Shown here: positions 1 through 9,670 of the stretch, piece by piece | How positions within the stretch are numbered: position 1 is the first letter of the stretch | How the letters are laid out: each line of letters opens with the position of its first letter | NCBI RefSeq assembly: GCF_964204645.1 | Contig: NC_134025.1 | Location: 3,105,001-3,169,000, forward strand | DNA from: Tubulanus polymorphus | Lineage: Eukaryota > Nemertea > Palaeonemertea > Tubulaniformes > Tubulanidae | Direction of reading: 5' to 3' | DNA length: 64,000 nucleotides | Notes under the pieces: generated by a model | What the model was told of the DNA's origin: nothing | Seen by the model: the letters and a program-made list of their open reading frames with translations, nothing else | Databases searched by the model: none | Position numbers and translations under genes: made by a program

Positions 1-30
1 CATCCCGCATTTGTCAAATGGAATTAAATA

Positions 31-3000
31 ATGCATAATCGAACATTGTGTAGTAGTGTTATATTTGGCGTTGGCGTTGTAATCGCTGTCTATGTAATCC
101 GCAGAAAAAGCTTGAAAAAGAGGAACAACTCAAAAGAACTGGACGAAATCGATCATCAACAACAACCATCACCGCATCGAAACGGGAGTGCCATTAAACT
201 TACAAGTAGCGAAACAGTCGATGGAATAAATCCTTCCACTGTAAGTTTATCGACAATATGATAAATACAAAAAAAACAACTTGGAAATCGATTGGATTTC
301 GTTATGGGGCTAATCAAATGAGTTCATGTGAATTCACGAATCAATCAGTAGCTTCCGTCGGTAAGACCCAGCTAGGCCTTCGATCTTGTTCAAACGAAAT
401 TCAGACCATGACTTGCTCATTTTGATCATGATTTGAAAAACGTCTTGGATTCCTTGAAGGCTGATTTACATTTCAGTTCTTGTTCTAGCGAAAGTCAGAT
501 TCAGACTTGCTATTATATAGTCTAACAGCTATTGTGTGAGGATCTAATTGATTGTACACGGCACCAGCATACGCACTAGTGGCAGTGCTATACACAACAT
601 TTAGACAGTACTGTAGTAGATACACAGTACTGTAGATAATACATGGTACAGTGTCAGTACACAGTAATAAACTTTGTAGTGCATACCTGGAAAATATCAT
701 TCAGTTTCTATTTAAACTTCCTCGACTAGGGATATAAAAGATGCATGATCTGGTAAGAATTGTAAGGCTAATTTATGTATATATTATGTACGACATGAGT
801 GAAAAACTGTTTATGGCACGAGTGAGAATCAATGTCAATAAATATCAATATCAATAAATATGACAAATGTTACCCTGCCTGAAGAGAGATCATTACTTAG
901 TAACCGCTGTATCCAGGTTACCAACGTAGTCCTTTATTGCTGAATGCAAATGTGAGTTTCCAGAAATGTTTGATTTCATTATTTAAGTATTTATCATAAA
1001 ATGCGTTTTTTGTTTTAGATGCTTGAACTCGAGAAACAAGGTGTTCACATCCGGGATCTGGATTATGTGAAAGATATTTTACAGCAAATGATTGAAGATG
1101 GCAAAGATAAACTGCAGGTACAGTTTATCATCTCTTTACAATCAACTGTTTACATATATACCCCTGGGGCCAGTTGCTCAAAAGTTGGTTAAAGATAACC
1201 AGCCGTTAGATACCATAGTAACAATGAAATTTCAATTGTCACCATATCAACTATCCACTGGTTAACTCTAACCAACTTTTGAGCAACTGGCCCCTGGTAT
1301 TTTCTGGTAGCATTTTGATTATTCTTTTCTCAGGTAATTGCTGATTTTGACAGAACTTTGACGAAATACTCTCACAACGGACAGCTAGTTCCAACCAGTC
1401 ATGGTGAGACATTTATTTCATTTTAAAATAATAGATATCAAATTTTGATTTCATGTAAAATAATTTAAACTGGTTATATTTGTTCCACAGGAATAATGGA
1501 TGACAGTGACCTCATGCCAATAGACTTCAAGAAAGCGGTAAGATTTCAGTTTTTCTAAGTTAATAATCAGCCAAGCAACTACGGATGTCCAAATGTATGA
1601 AACATTATAAATTGTAGGCTGCGGACTTGCGTAGCGAGTACTACGCAATTGAAATTGATTCAAATTTGACAGTGGCTGAGAAATGTCCATTCATGATTGA
1701 ATGGTAAGTCTGTCGGATTTCACTGAATCCAACCTTGAAATATGAGCTTTGTCCGATGGTTTACCTGTATGCATCATATTTTCCAGGTGGACCAAAGCCC
1801 ATGATTTGTTACTAAAAAAATGTAATATCTACCAAAAAGATATCAAAGCTATTGTGTCGCAGTCAGAAGCTCAACTCAGGTAAATATAATATCTCTCATT
1901 ATCAATATCTAACTGAACTGAGATAACCTAAAACATTTCGATTGAGTTTACGATATAAAATTGGGGCTCATAGATTAACCGTGGTATCAACCATTGTTTA
2001 TTTTCAGGACATCGAAGTTGTCTTGTCACTCGTCTCTTTATCCTGGTAAGAAATCAGTTTTTTTCATACGTTCACTAAATGATGCCAAAAATTGCTGAAA
2101 AAGTGACAACTTCAGTTGATTATAGAATATAATATAGACAGACATTACACTACAGCCCCAAAACTCTCTCACCCCAATCATTTTCTCTTCACCCTACTTC
2201 TCTCTCCAACTCCCCCTGCCCTCTCTCTCCAACTCCCCCTTGCTCCCTCTCTCTCCAACACCCACTTGCCCTCTCTCTCCAACTCCCTCTTGCCCTCTCT
2301 TTCCAACTCCCTCTTGCCCTCTCTTTCCAACTCCCTCTTGCCCTCTCTTTCCAACTCCCTCTTGCCCTCTCTTTCCAACTCCCTCTTGCCCTCTCTATTC
2401 TCTCTCACATTCACTCTCTCTTCATCCTACTGTCCACTGCTCCACTCGCCTTCAACAAGTTCTACCAGCTCACGAAGCATACATCCTCGTGCTCTCAACT
2501 CCCCCTCCCCTACTCAACCTCTCACCGCTCCTATCTTCCCCCGCCTTATCGCTATCCCTCTTAACATCCCACATCATGAGACAACCAAAACATTTATTTC
2601 AATATTCACTCTGCAGATGAATCGGCATCATTTAAATTGAACTAAAAAAAAAAACTGCTTTCTTCGCCACAATTGATATTTCATTTCAGCAGTTCACACA
2701 TGATTCTTCTGAAACTCATGTTATTCATTATGGAGGTGTATATTATAATTGTAGAGATGGAGTTGATTGGATGTTTAAACAGTTACATAAAGCCGAAGTA
2801 CCGTGTTTGATATTCTCAGCTGGAGTTGGAGATGTTATTCAAGAAGTTATACATTATCGTTCGAAAATGTTCGACAACATGAAAATCGTCTCAAATTTCA
2901 TGCAGTTTGATTCATCTGTAAGTTTGAGCAAGCAGAACTTCTACATTCAAGAGGAAGCCTTTTTTACATTATTTTAGTTATATCGTTTATTTCAGGGCAA

Positions 3001-3688
3001 ACTGATCGACTTCCAGGGAGAAATGATTCATATTTTCAATAAAAATGAAAGTGCCATCCACGAATCCGACTATTTCACGAATTTATCTCACCGAGACAAC
3101 GTTATTTTACTCGGCGACTCAGTCGGTGATATTCGCATGGCGGAAGGAGCCAATTCTAAAAACCTCTTGAAAATTGGTTACCTAAACAACAATGTGAGTA
3201 CAACTGCATCTCTAAATCCCTTTCTGTGTGTAATGGGCAGCTACAACACCAGCTATCCTACCAAATGGCATCTCAGTCTTACGTTGTCAAAATTAGTTCA
3301 TTATCAAACAACTTTGATCTGAATTTTTAGGCTCCTGAATCGATACATTGTTACAGCACAAAATTGTACGCTAAATTTATTTGCCACTGAACCCAGTGAT
3401 CGGTATAGTTTTCATTAATGGTTGATTTGAAGAAAAAAGTTCATTTGAATTGGGAAGAAATTGAACCCAGAGGAGTTAACTAGTGAACCTGGTGGATCCT
3501 AACTGCGCGACCTAAGTTGAATACTCGATTACCGCAGCACTTCTCCATTCAGCTTTACGTCATCTATTTCTTTTCAGGTTTCTGAAAATTTGGGCAAATA
3601 CATGCAGCTGTATGACATCGTACTGGAGAACGATGAAACGTTTGACCTATGCAATTCACTGCTGAGGCAAATACTTCAAACCTCTTAA
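31..3688 (+). CDS. NT5C3: Cytosolic 5'-nucleotidase 3 (pyrimidine nucleotidase, HAD family), 9 exons
   Basis: Exons 31-240, 1019-1117, 1334-1403, 1491-1537, 1618-1703, 1787-1879, 2755-2917, 2996-3193 and 3578-3688 join in frame to about 358 residues. The HAD nucleophile motif DFDRTLTK is in exon 3; MIEWWTKAHDLL spans exons 5/6; FSAGVGDV is in exon 7; the acidic motif LLGDSVGDIRMA is in exon 8. All match the order in NT5C3/P5N-1, a Mg-dependent enzyme that dephosphorylates CMP, UMP or 7-methyl-GMP. Exon 1 encodes a hydrophobic stretch (about residues 10-23) followed by a basic run, like the long membrane-anchored vertebrate isoform; an ATG at 1019 could start a soluble form. Exon 7 was placed at the acceptor ending 2754 because only this keeps the frame and the family spacing. 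A poly(A) signal AATAAA lies at 4080-4085. NT5C3A and NT5C3B cannot be told apart here. Confidence 0.93.
1163..1297. mobile_element. MITE with about 32-bp terminal inverted repeats, NT5C3 intron 2
   Basis: The left end reads GGGGCCAGTTGCTCAAAAGT and the right end carries its reverse complement, with only two mismatches over about 32 bases per arm. The interior is about 70 bases with no coding potential. Length, structure and intronic position fit a non-autonomous DNA transposon. The family is not recognised; TA-rich flanks fit a TA-type target site. Confidence 0.75.
2196..2400. repeat. 24-bp pyrimidine-rich minisatellite in NT5C3 intron 6
   Basis: About five near-perfect head-to-tail copies of a 24-base C/T-rich unit (ending CCAACTCCCTCTTG) lie at about 2285-2400, with diverged copies upstream. 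It opens long reading frames on both strands, but these encode only the repeat. It lies in the 875-bp intron between exons 1787-1879 and 2755-2917. Confidence 0.8.
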
Positions 3689-4903
3689 ATATCCGTCATC
3701 ACTCCTACTCAAAACAACCGGTTATAACTCTAGGCTTTCACAAACAATATTTTTAACCTTTTAAATTCAGAGTACCCATCGTTTTTGTTGTCAATATTTT
3801 AAGATATTAGAACTTATTTGTAATGGATTTTTATGCGTTATCCTCGTGATAAAAAGAGTGTTTTCATCGGTCTAGGTTGTATATTAGTCTACATGGCTTT
3901 CTAAACACTCACTGCAAAAAAAATATTGCAGGCAGAATATTGTAATTGGTTACGGATTACTTTTAACACTTATAAGGTATAGTTTTCTAATGTACAGATA
4001 TTGTATAAATCTGGTCATAAATATCCGTATACCTGTGATCTTACTTTATATGTATAGTATGTACAAAGCTGCTATGAATAATAAACTTTTAAGTACAGTA
4101 TACATCAAATTTCACTTTGTCTTTTGATCTCTGTTCGTAGAAGATTCATTCTGGAACATGGATAAGGGTCTACATAGACGTCATAATAATGTAGTGATGC
4201 TCTGTGCGAAGAACCACCTCCTTTCTTCTTTAGCGGCCTCAACCAATAACTAACTTCAGATTATACGTCCAAATTAGTGGAAAACTTGAGAAACCGTTTC
4301 ATAAACCCTATGTGGTCATTCATTTATTACGTACGCATTAGGGGAGGGGTCAGTGAAATTGCGTACTGTAATGCTTAATGTATATGAAAAAATGGCCGAT
4401 TTTGCGTACAGAGGGGGTTGAAAAATTCAAATTTTATGCGTACATAATAAATGAATGATTCCTATCTTCAATCATCAAGGATGTTCATACATTTCTCGAA
4501 CGAAGACAAATTTCCATTTAACCGTACAATCGACAAATTTATTCACTTCACATAGTTTGCAACTATATTTTAAAATTCATTTTGTTTGTTATTTACATCC
4601 AGCCTAAAAGTTGCTCATTATCAACCAAGCGTATAATCGTAATTGACATTAAGACATAATGACATGAAATTAAATTGATAGCGCATTACTGGGTCATCAG
4701 TTCGATGTTAACCATTTACATGTATAAATACATTCGGATGAACTACATCTGCAGTTCAGAAAAGAACATAAAGCATATTCACAAATTGACCGCTAGTTTC
4801 CAGCAGTTATTTGTCCTGTTACAACTACATATACAGGGCGTTGGTGTTGTACTTTTGTCACGGAGCCATTTATACATTCACAACTAACTATTAATTTCAA
4901 TTG
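3689..4903. other. NT5C3 3' UTR and convergent intergenic region
   Basis: The NT5C3 3' UTR runs to its AATAAA at 4080-4085. The rest separates it from the convergent NOLC1 stop at 4904. Apart from the MITE at 4317-4457 I see no coding or RNA gene. Confidence 0.6.
4317..4457. mobile_element. MITE, 22-bp terminal inverted repeats
   Basis: The left terminus CATTCATTTATTACGTACGC is matched by its reverse complement at 4436-4457 with one mismatch over 22 bases. The interior is non-coding and contains G-runs near both arms. It is a short non-autonomous DNA element between the convergent NT5C3 and NOLC1 genes. Confidence 0.7.
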
Positions 4904-7900
4904 TTAATCGTCAAATTTGATTGAGTTGACTCCCATATCAATAGCACCGCCGCAATAACTTCCACGCTTTTTCTTTGTTTTCTCGTGTCTGAATGATTTG
5001 CCTTTCGTATGTTTTAAGTCCTTGTTCGCACGTTCGCCCCATGATCCAGATGCGCCTACCTGAAAATCACAAAACAGACCGTCATATTGCAATTGAGACG
5101 ACATAAAATCAGCTGTGTAAGAAAGCAGCATATGCAGTTGTAATTTCATCTCATCAGGCTCATTAGATCTGAACTCCATTGTTAAGTCAGTGAAAATATG
5201 ATCATCATTTGAGATGGTATAAAAATAATACTTAAGGTAATACCAAAATTACCTCTTTTAATATATACACTCGACACTTAATTGCAAACCATGCATAGAA
5301 GAAATAACATTAGATAGATACAGCTTTAGTCTCATCAGGCTCATTAGATCTAAACTCCATTATGAAGTCAGTGAAAATATGATCATCATTTGAGATGGTA
5401 TAAAAATAATACTTAAGGTAATACCAAAATTACCTCTTTTAATATATACACTCGACACTTAATTGCAAACCATGCATAGAAGAAAACATTAGATAGATAC
5501 AGCTTTGATCTCATCAGGCTCATTAGATCTAAACTCCATTATGAAGTCAGTGAAAATATGATCATCATTTGAGATGGTATAAAAATTATACCAAAATTAC
5601 GTCCTCTTTACGTACACTTCAGGCACTTTATTGCAAACCATGTTTATAGAAATAAAATAAGATAGATACAGCTTTACTCTCATCAGGCTCATTAGATCTA
5701 AACTCCATTATGAAGTCAGCGAAAGTATGATCATCATTTGAGAAAACTATATTCATCGATAAACACCCCCAACTTCGACCATATAACAAAAGCCTATTTT
5801 TTCAGCCCCCAATGAGAATCAGTTGCCTTGCATTTGTACTTCATCAGAGAAGGGCCCCTAAAAGAAATCATCTCTCATCAGGCTCATTAGATCAGAACTC
5901 CATTTATGAAGTCAGTACAAAATATGATATCATCAATTGAGAGCGAATTCTGTGGTCTTAAAATCAGATTTCACAAAGAAAATCTTATAAATTCGTGTGT
6001 CTAATCAGGCTCATTAGATCTAAACTCCATTTAAGAAGTCAGTAAACAAATTATCATCATCAAGACACACTTAACTACAAACCAAGTAATAGAAAATGCA
6101 ATAGAATAGATATACATAACGAATTAGTCTCATCAGGCTCATTAGATCTAAACTCCATTATGAAGTCAGTGAAAATATGATCATCACTTGAGACGATATG
6201 AAGGAAACCAGCGCATTTCAATCTCATCCGTTCAATTAGATCGTTTTATCTCCACTATTCTATCCAGTTTCAGGCAGAAGTAGCATTATTTGATCTCCAA
6301 TTCACCACATACTTACTTTAGCCTCAAATGAATTATCTGCAAGTTTTGGATTCACTGTAATTGTCTCCTCTCGAACTCTGCGGAATGGTGTATTTTGTCC
6401 CTGTAAATAAAGAAAAAAGCTTTTCATGCAAAACGCATAGCTTCCACTTGGTGAAAAAGTACCGGTAAACATATTAAAATCGACTGTACCTTCGGTGTTT
6501 TCTTATTTTTATTGTTTGAGACCTCACTATCCTCTGAGCTGATTGAGCTCGCTATTCCATTCATCTTTCCGTTCGTTAAAGTCGGAGTTTTGATGCTCGA
6601 GAGTGATGCGTTCAAAACTTTCGGAGTTTCCGTTTTCGAATCAGAATTCGCGTTACTATCAGAGTCGGAACTACTGTCTTTATTCAAATCATTTAATTTA
6701 GAAACTTTTTTCGAATCCTCATTATCGGAATCGGAACTGTCTGAACTGTCACTAGAATCATTATTATTTTCCACAGCTTTAACTGTCTTTGGTTTTTCAT
6801 CCTCAGAATCTGAACTTTCCTCAGAACTACTCGATTCTTTTTTCGGATTTGATGTTGGTTTAGGAATGTTTTTAGAAGCTGTAGTTTTAGCTGGTTTATC
6901 ATCTTCCGAATCAGATGAATCGCTGCTACTTGAATCCTTCTTTGTTGCTGGCTTAACTGATGGCTTCGCCGTTTTAGGAGTTTCCTCCACAGAATCTGAT
7001 GAACTATCTGAACTATCGCTGGACTCCTTTTTTGTAGCAGGTTTAGCAGCAATTTTAGGAGTATCTGCTTTTGGGGTTTCTTCTTCAGAATCTGATGAAC
7101 TATCTGAACTATCACTGGACTCCTTCTTTGTAACAGGTTTAGGAGCAACTTTAGGAGTAGCTGCTTTTGGGGTTTCTTCTTCAGAATCTGATGAACTATC
7201 TGAACTATCGCTGGACTCCTTCTTTGTAACAGGTTTAGGAGCAACTTTAGGAGTAGCTGCTTTTGGGGTTTCTTCTTCAGAATCTGATGAACTATCTGAA
7301 CTATCGCTGGACTCCTTTTTTGTAGCAGGTTTAGGGGCAACTTTAGGAGTAACTGCTTTTGGGGTTTCTTCTTCAGAATCTGATGAACTATCGCTGGACT
7401 CCTTTTTCGTAGCAGGTTTAGGAGCAACTTTAGGAGTAGCTGCTTTTGGAGTTTCTTCCTCAGAATCTGATGAACTATCTGAACTATCACTTGAATCCTT
7501 CTTAGCAGCAGGTTTAGGAGCAATTTTAGGAGTAGCAGCTTTTGGGGCTTCTTCCTCAGAATCTGATGAACTATCTGAACTATCACTGGACTCCTCCTTT
7601 GTAGCAGGTTTAGGAGCAACTTTAGGAGTAGCTGCTTTTGGAGTTTCTTCCTCAGAATCTGATGAACTATCTGAACTATCGCTTGAATCCTTCTTTGTAA
7701 CAGGTTTAGGAGCAACTTTAGGAGTAGCTGCTTTCGGAGTTTCTTCCTCAGAATCTGATGAACTATCCGAACTATCGCTTGAATCCTTCTTAGCAGCAGG
7801 TTTAGGAGCAACTTTAGAAGTAGCTGCTTTTGGAGTTTCTTCCTCAGAATCTGATGAACTATCTGAACTATCACTTGAATCCTTCTTAGCAGCAGGTTTA

Positions 7901-9085
7901 GGAGCAACTTTAGGAGTAGCTGCTTTTGGAGTTTCTTCCTCAGAATCTGATGAACTATCTGAACTATCACTTGAATCCGTCTTAGCAGCAGGTTTAGGAG
8001 CAACTTTAGGAGTAGCTGCTTTTGGGGCTTCTTCCTCAGAATCTGATGAACTATCTGAATTATCGCTTGAATCCTTCTTTGCAGCAGGTTTAGGAGCAAC
8101 TTTAGGAGTAGCAGCTTTTGGGGTTACCTCCTCAGAATCTGATGAACTATCTGAACTATCACTGGAGTCCTTCTTCGTAGCAGATTTTGCTGCAACCTTT
8201 GGTTTCGATTTCACCTTTTCAGTCTCATCATCTGAACTATCATCAGAGCTATCCTCAGACCAGTCTTTAGGTTTAATTGGTGTCAAAGGTAAATGAACAG
8301 ATTTACTATTTACTGCAGGTGTTGATGTAACTGGTTTCTTAGAAGTTTCATCATCCGAATCTGCAAATAGAAATTGCAGAAAATCAGAATCAAGATCTCA
8401 TAGTAAACTAGACTGAAATATGAAGCTTATAGAAAATACCTTCACTGCTGCTGCTGGATGATGCTTTTGACTTTTTCTTGGGTAATGGAGATTTCTTCTT
8501 CTTGCCTTCACTACTCGAAGAGCTACTGGAATCAGAGCTACTGCTTTCATTTTTCCTTTTAGCAGTTGAAGAGCTGAAATTCAAATAAACTATCATTACA
8601 CAACTCCTTACGACTGCCTCAAAAAGTCCAACTTCAAGAATAGAATCGCTTACCTTTTGGTAGCCACAACTTTCACACGCTTTGGTGTACTACCCTCGAT
8701 TTCATCACTTTTCCTTTTGAGGGATGTTGTTTTCCAAGCTGCATAGATCTCATCGAGCTTCGGTGATCCTTGTGGTGGCAGAACCTGTTTGTGTGAGAAG
8801 CAAAAAATATACTACCCATTGTCACATTGATAAATATTCTATATAGTAAACCACCTTATTTGACTCATTAAAAAAACCATTTCGCCACAGAATATCTCAG
8901 GACTTCATGACGTAATGAAAAGTTAACTATTTAAAAAACATCAATGCCCCAATTAATCATATTTGAATTGAACTTACCAGGGATTTTTCCTTTTTCTTTA
9001 AAAATTCTGCGGCTTCTTTGTATTTATCGCGCAAAAACGCGTAAACAATGGGAAGAATAGCCTTCGATTCATCGGTCGAAGACAT
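4904..9085 (-). CDS. NOLC1: Nucleolar phosphoprotein Nopp140/NOLC1, 6 exons
   Basis: Exons (minus): 9085-8978, 8784-8654, 8573-8440, 8360-6490, 6400-6317 and 5059-4904, joining in frame to about 827 residues. The N-terminus ([20 protein letters not shown]) is the LisH-like helix of Nopp140. The giant exon 4 encodes about 13 alternating modules of acidic Ser/Asp/Glu clusters (CK2-type sites) and basic Lys/Pro/Ala linkers, period about 31 residues. The last two exons form the conserved SRP40 C-terminal domain ([44 protein letters not shown]). Nopp140 is a heavily phosphorylated chaperone of box C/D and H/ACA snoRNPs that shuttles between nucleolus and Cajal bodies. The C-terminal domain and overall architecture are unambiguous; exact repeat number could be affected by assembly. 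The last intron (6316-5060) carries the snoRNA array. Confidence 0.94.
5147..5216 (-). ncRNA. C/D-box snoRNA, copy 1 (predicted 18S A99 2'-O-methylation guide)
   Basis: On the minus strand: 7-bp terminal stem CATCTCA/TGAGATG, C box ATGATGA, internal D' box CTGA, and D box CTGA next to the 3' stem. The 12 bases before the D box, GATCTAATGAGC, pair with the 18S rRNA segment around human A99. It lies within the NOLC1 intron in the host orientation, as intron-processed snoRNAs do. Confidence 0.75.
5330..5395 (-). ncRNA. C/D-box snoRNA, copy 2
   Basis: Same layout as copy 1: stem TCTCA/TGAGA, C box ATGATGA, D' CTGA after ATATTTTCA, and D box CTGA after the guide GATCTAATGAGC. Confidence 0.75.
5508..5575 (-). 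ncRNA. C/D-box snoRNA, copy 3
   Basis: Core nearly identical to copy 2, with stem ATCTCA/TGAGAT. Both boxes and the guide GATCTAATGAGC are intact. Confidence 0.75.
5678..5743 (-). ncRNA. C/D-box snoRNA, copy 4
   Basis: Stem TCTCA/TGAGA, C box ATGATGA, D box and A99 guide intact. The D' region differs slightly (ACTTTCGCTGA) but keeps CTGA. Confidence 0.73.
5872..5943 (-). ncRNA. C/D-box snoRNA, copy 5 (diverged C box)
   Basis: Stem CTCTCA/TGAGAG. The best C box is TTGATGA, a mismatch at the first purine. The D' guide has changed (TTTTGTA before CTGA), while the D guide GATCTAATGAGC and D box are unchanged. It may be weak or decaying. Confidence 0.6.
5995..6070 (-). ncRNA. C/D-box snoRNA, copy 6 (replaced terminal stem)
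   Basis: The terminal stem is completely different in sequence, GTGTGTCT/AGACACAC, yet pairs over 8 bp. The C box region is TTGATGATGA, containing ATGATGA. The D' guide has changed (ATTTGTTTA before CTGA); the D guide and D box are invariant. The compensatory stem change is the best evidence for a folded RNA. Confidence 0.75.
6127..6194 (-). ncRNA. C/D-box snoRNA, copy 7
   Basis: Stem GTCTCA/TGAGAC, with a G-C pair where copy 3 has A-T, i.e. covariation. The C box is GTGATGA; D', D and the A99 guide are intact. Confidence 0.74.
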
Positions 9086-9670
9086 CGTTGCAGGCTAAGT
9101 GAAGCGTCAAACGACGAATTTGTTGATTCTCTCACTAATTTATCTGCGAAAACCACGTTTCCAGACCGGCGACCACGTTTTACCAACTTCACCGGCCGGT
9201 ACCGCCTTCTAGCGAGAAAAAGATATAACACTGGTTAGACTGGTTGTCGGTATCTAGTCAAACACTTCGCAGCAATAATGGGTAGCTCCGAGAATTCGAA
9301 TCCCAACATATCAACCACTAGTCAAAATATCTATGTCAAAACCAATAAACTAACATGAAGCTTTTTAAAATAACATCTTTCAATTTATTTTTCTAACTCA
9401 TTTTGCTAAATTGTAATCGCATGTTTGATTTTTAAGACTACAAAATATAGATATTACTAGGACGGATAACTCAATTTTTCTTGACTTTTTTGTGTAAAAT
9501 TAGTATATGTAAAAACTCAGTCAGCTTAACAATGTTTCTGATATAATCCTCTTAAATATAGTCAAAAAATCTTCTAATCACACGTGAAAATAAAATACAA
9601 AATTATAGAAATATAATTGCAGATATGACAGGTTAATGGACGGAACATCAATAAACAGATCACAGAAATA
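9086..9670. other. NOLC1 promoter/5' UTR and CFAP47 downstream region
   Basis: About 585 bases between the NOLC1 start and the CFAP47 stop, both genes on the minus strand. It must hold the NOLC1 promoter and the CFAP47 3' UTR. No further gene or clear element is visible. Confidence 0.5.

Larger units (their letters stand above)
5145..6200 (-). repeat. Tandem array of snoRNA-bearing units in NOLC1 last intron
   Basis: Seven copies of a roughly 65-base core recur at spacings of about 182, 179, 169, 195, 123 and 132 bases. The first spacers are duplicated too (shared GGTATAAAAATAATACTTAA and AATTGCAAACCATGCATAGA); the later ones have diverged. An eighth, decayed unit that has lost its D box may start near 6230. 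Conservation of the core over the spacers indicates selection on the core. Confidence 0.85.

Noticed and set aside
2007..2051. Possible extra NT5C3 exon between good splice-like signals
   Set aside because: Its phase does not fit the next exon, and the family alignment runs directly from 1879 to 2755.
2116..2640. 174-codon frame rich in Leu/Ser/Pro, and its antisense Arg/Glu frame
   Set aside because: Produced by the C/T-rich minisatellite in an NT5C3 intron.
4904..5179. 91-codon frame beginning [11 protein letters not shown]
   Set aside because: Its first third is intron and snoRNA copy 1; only 5059-4904 is the NOLC1 last exon.
5145..6200. Regularly spaced repeats resembling a CRISPR array
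   Set aside because: Spacers are homologous duplicates of uneven length in an animal intron, and the repeats carry C/D-box features.
6512..8296. 594-codon open frame on the plus strand
   Set aside because: Exact antisense of the NOLC1 repeat exon; its composition is the mirror of the Ser/Glu/Lys repeat.
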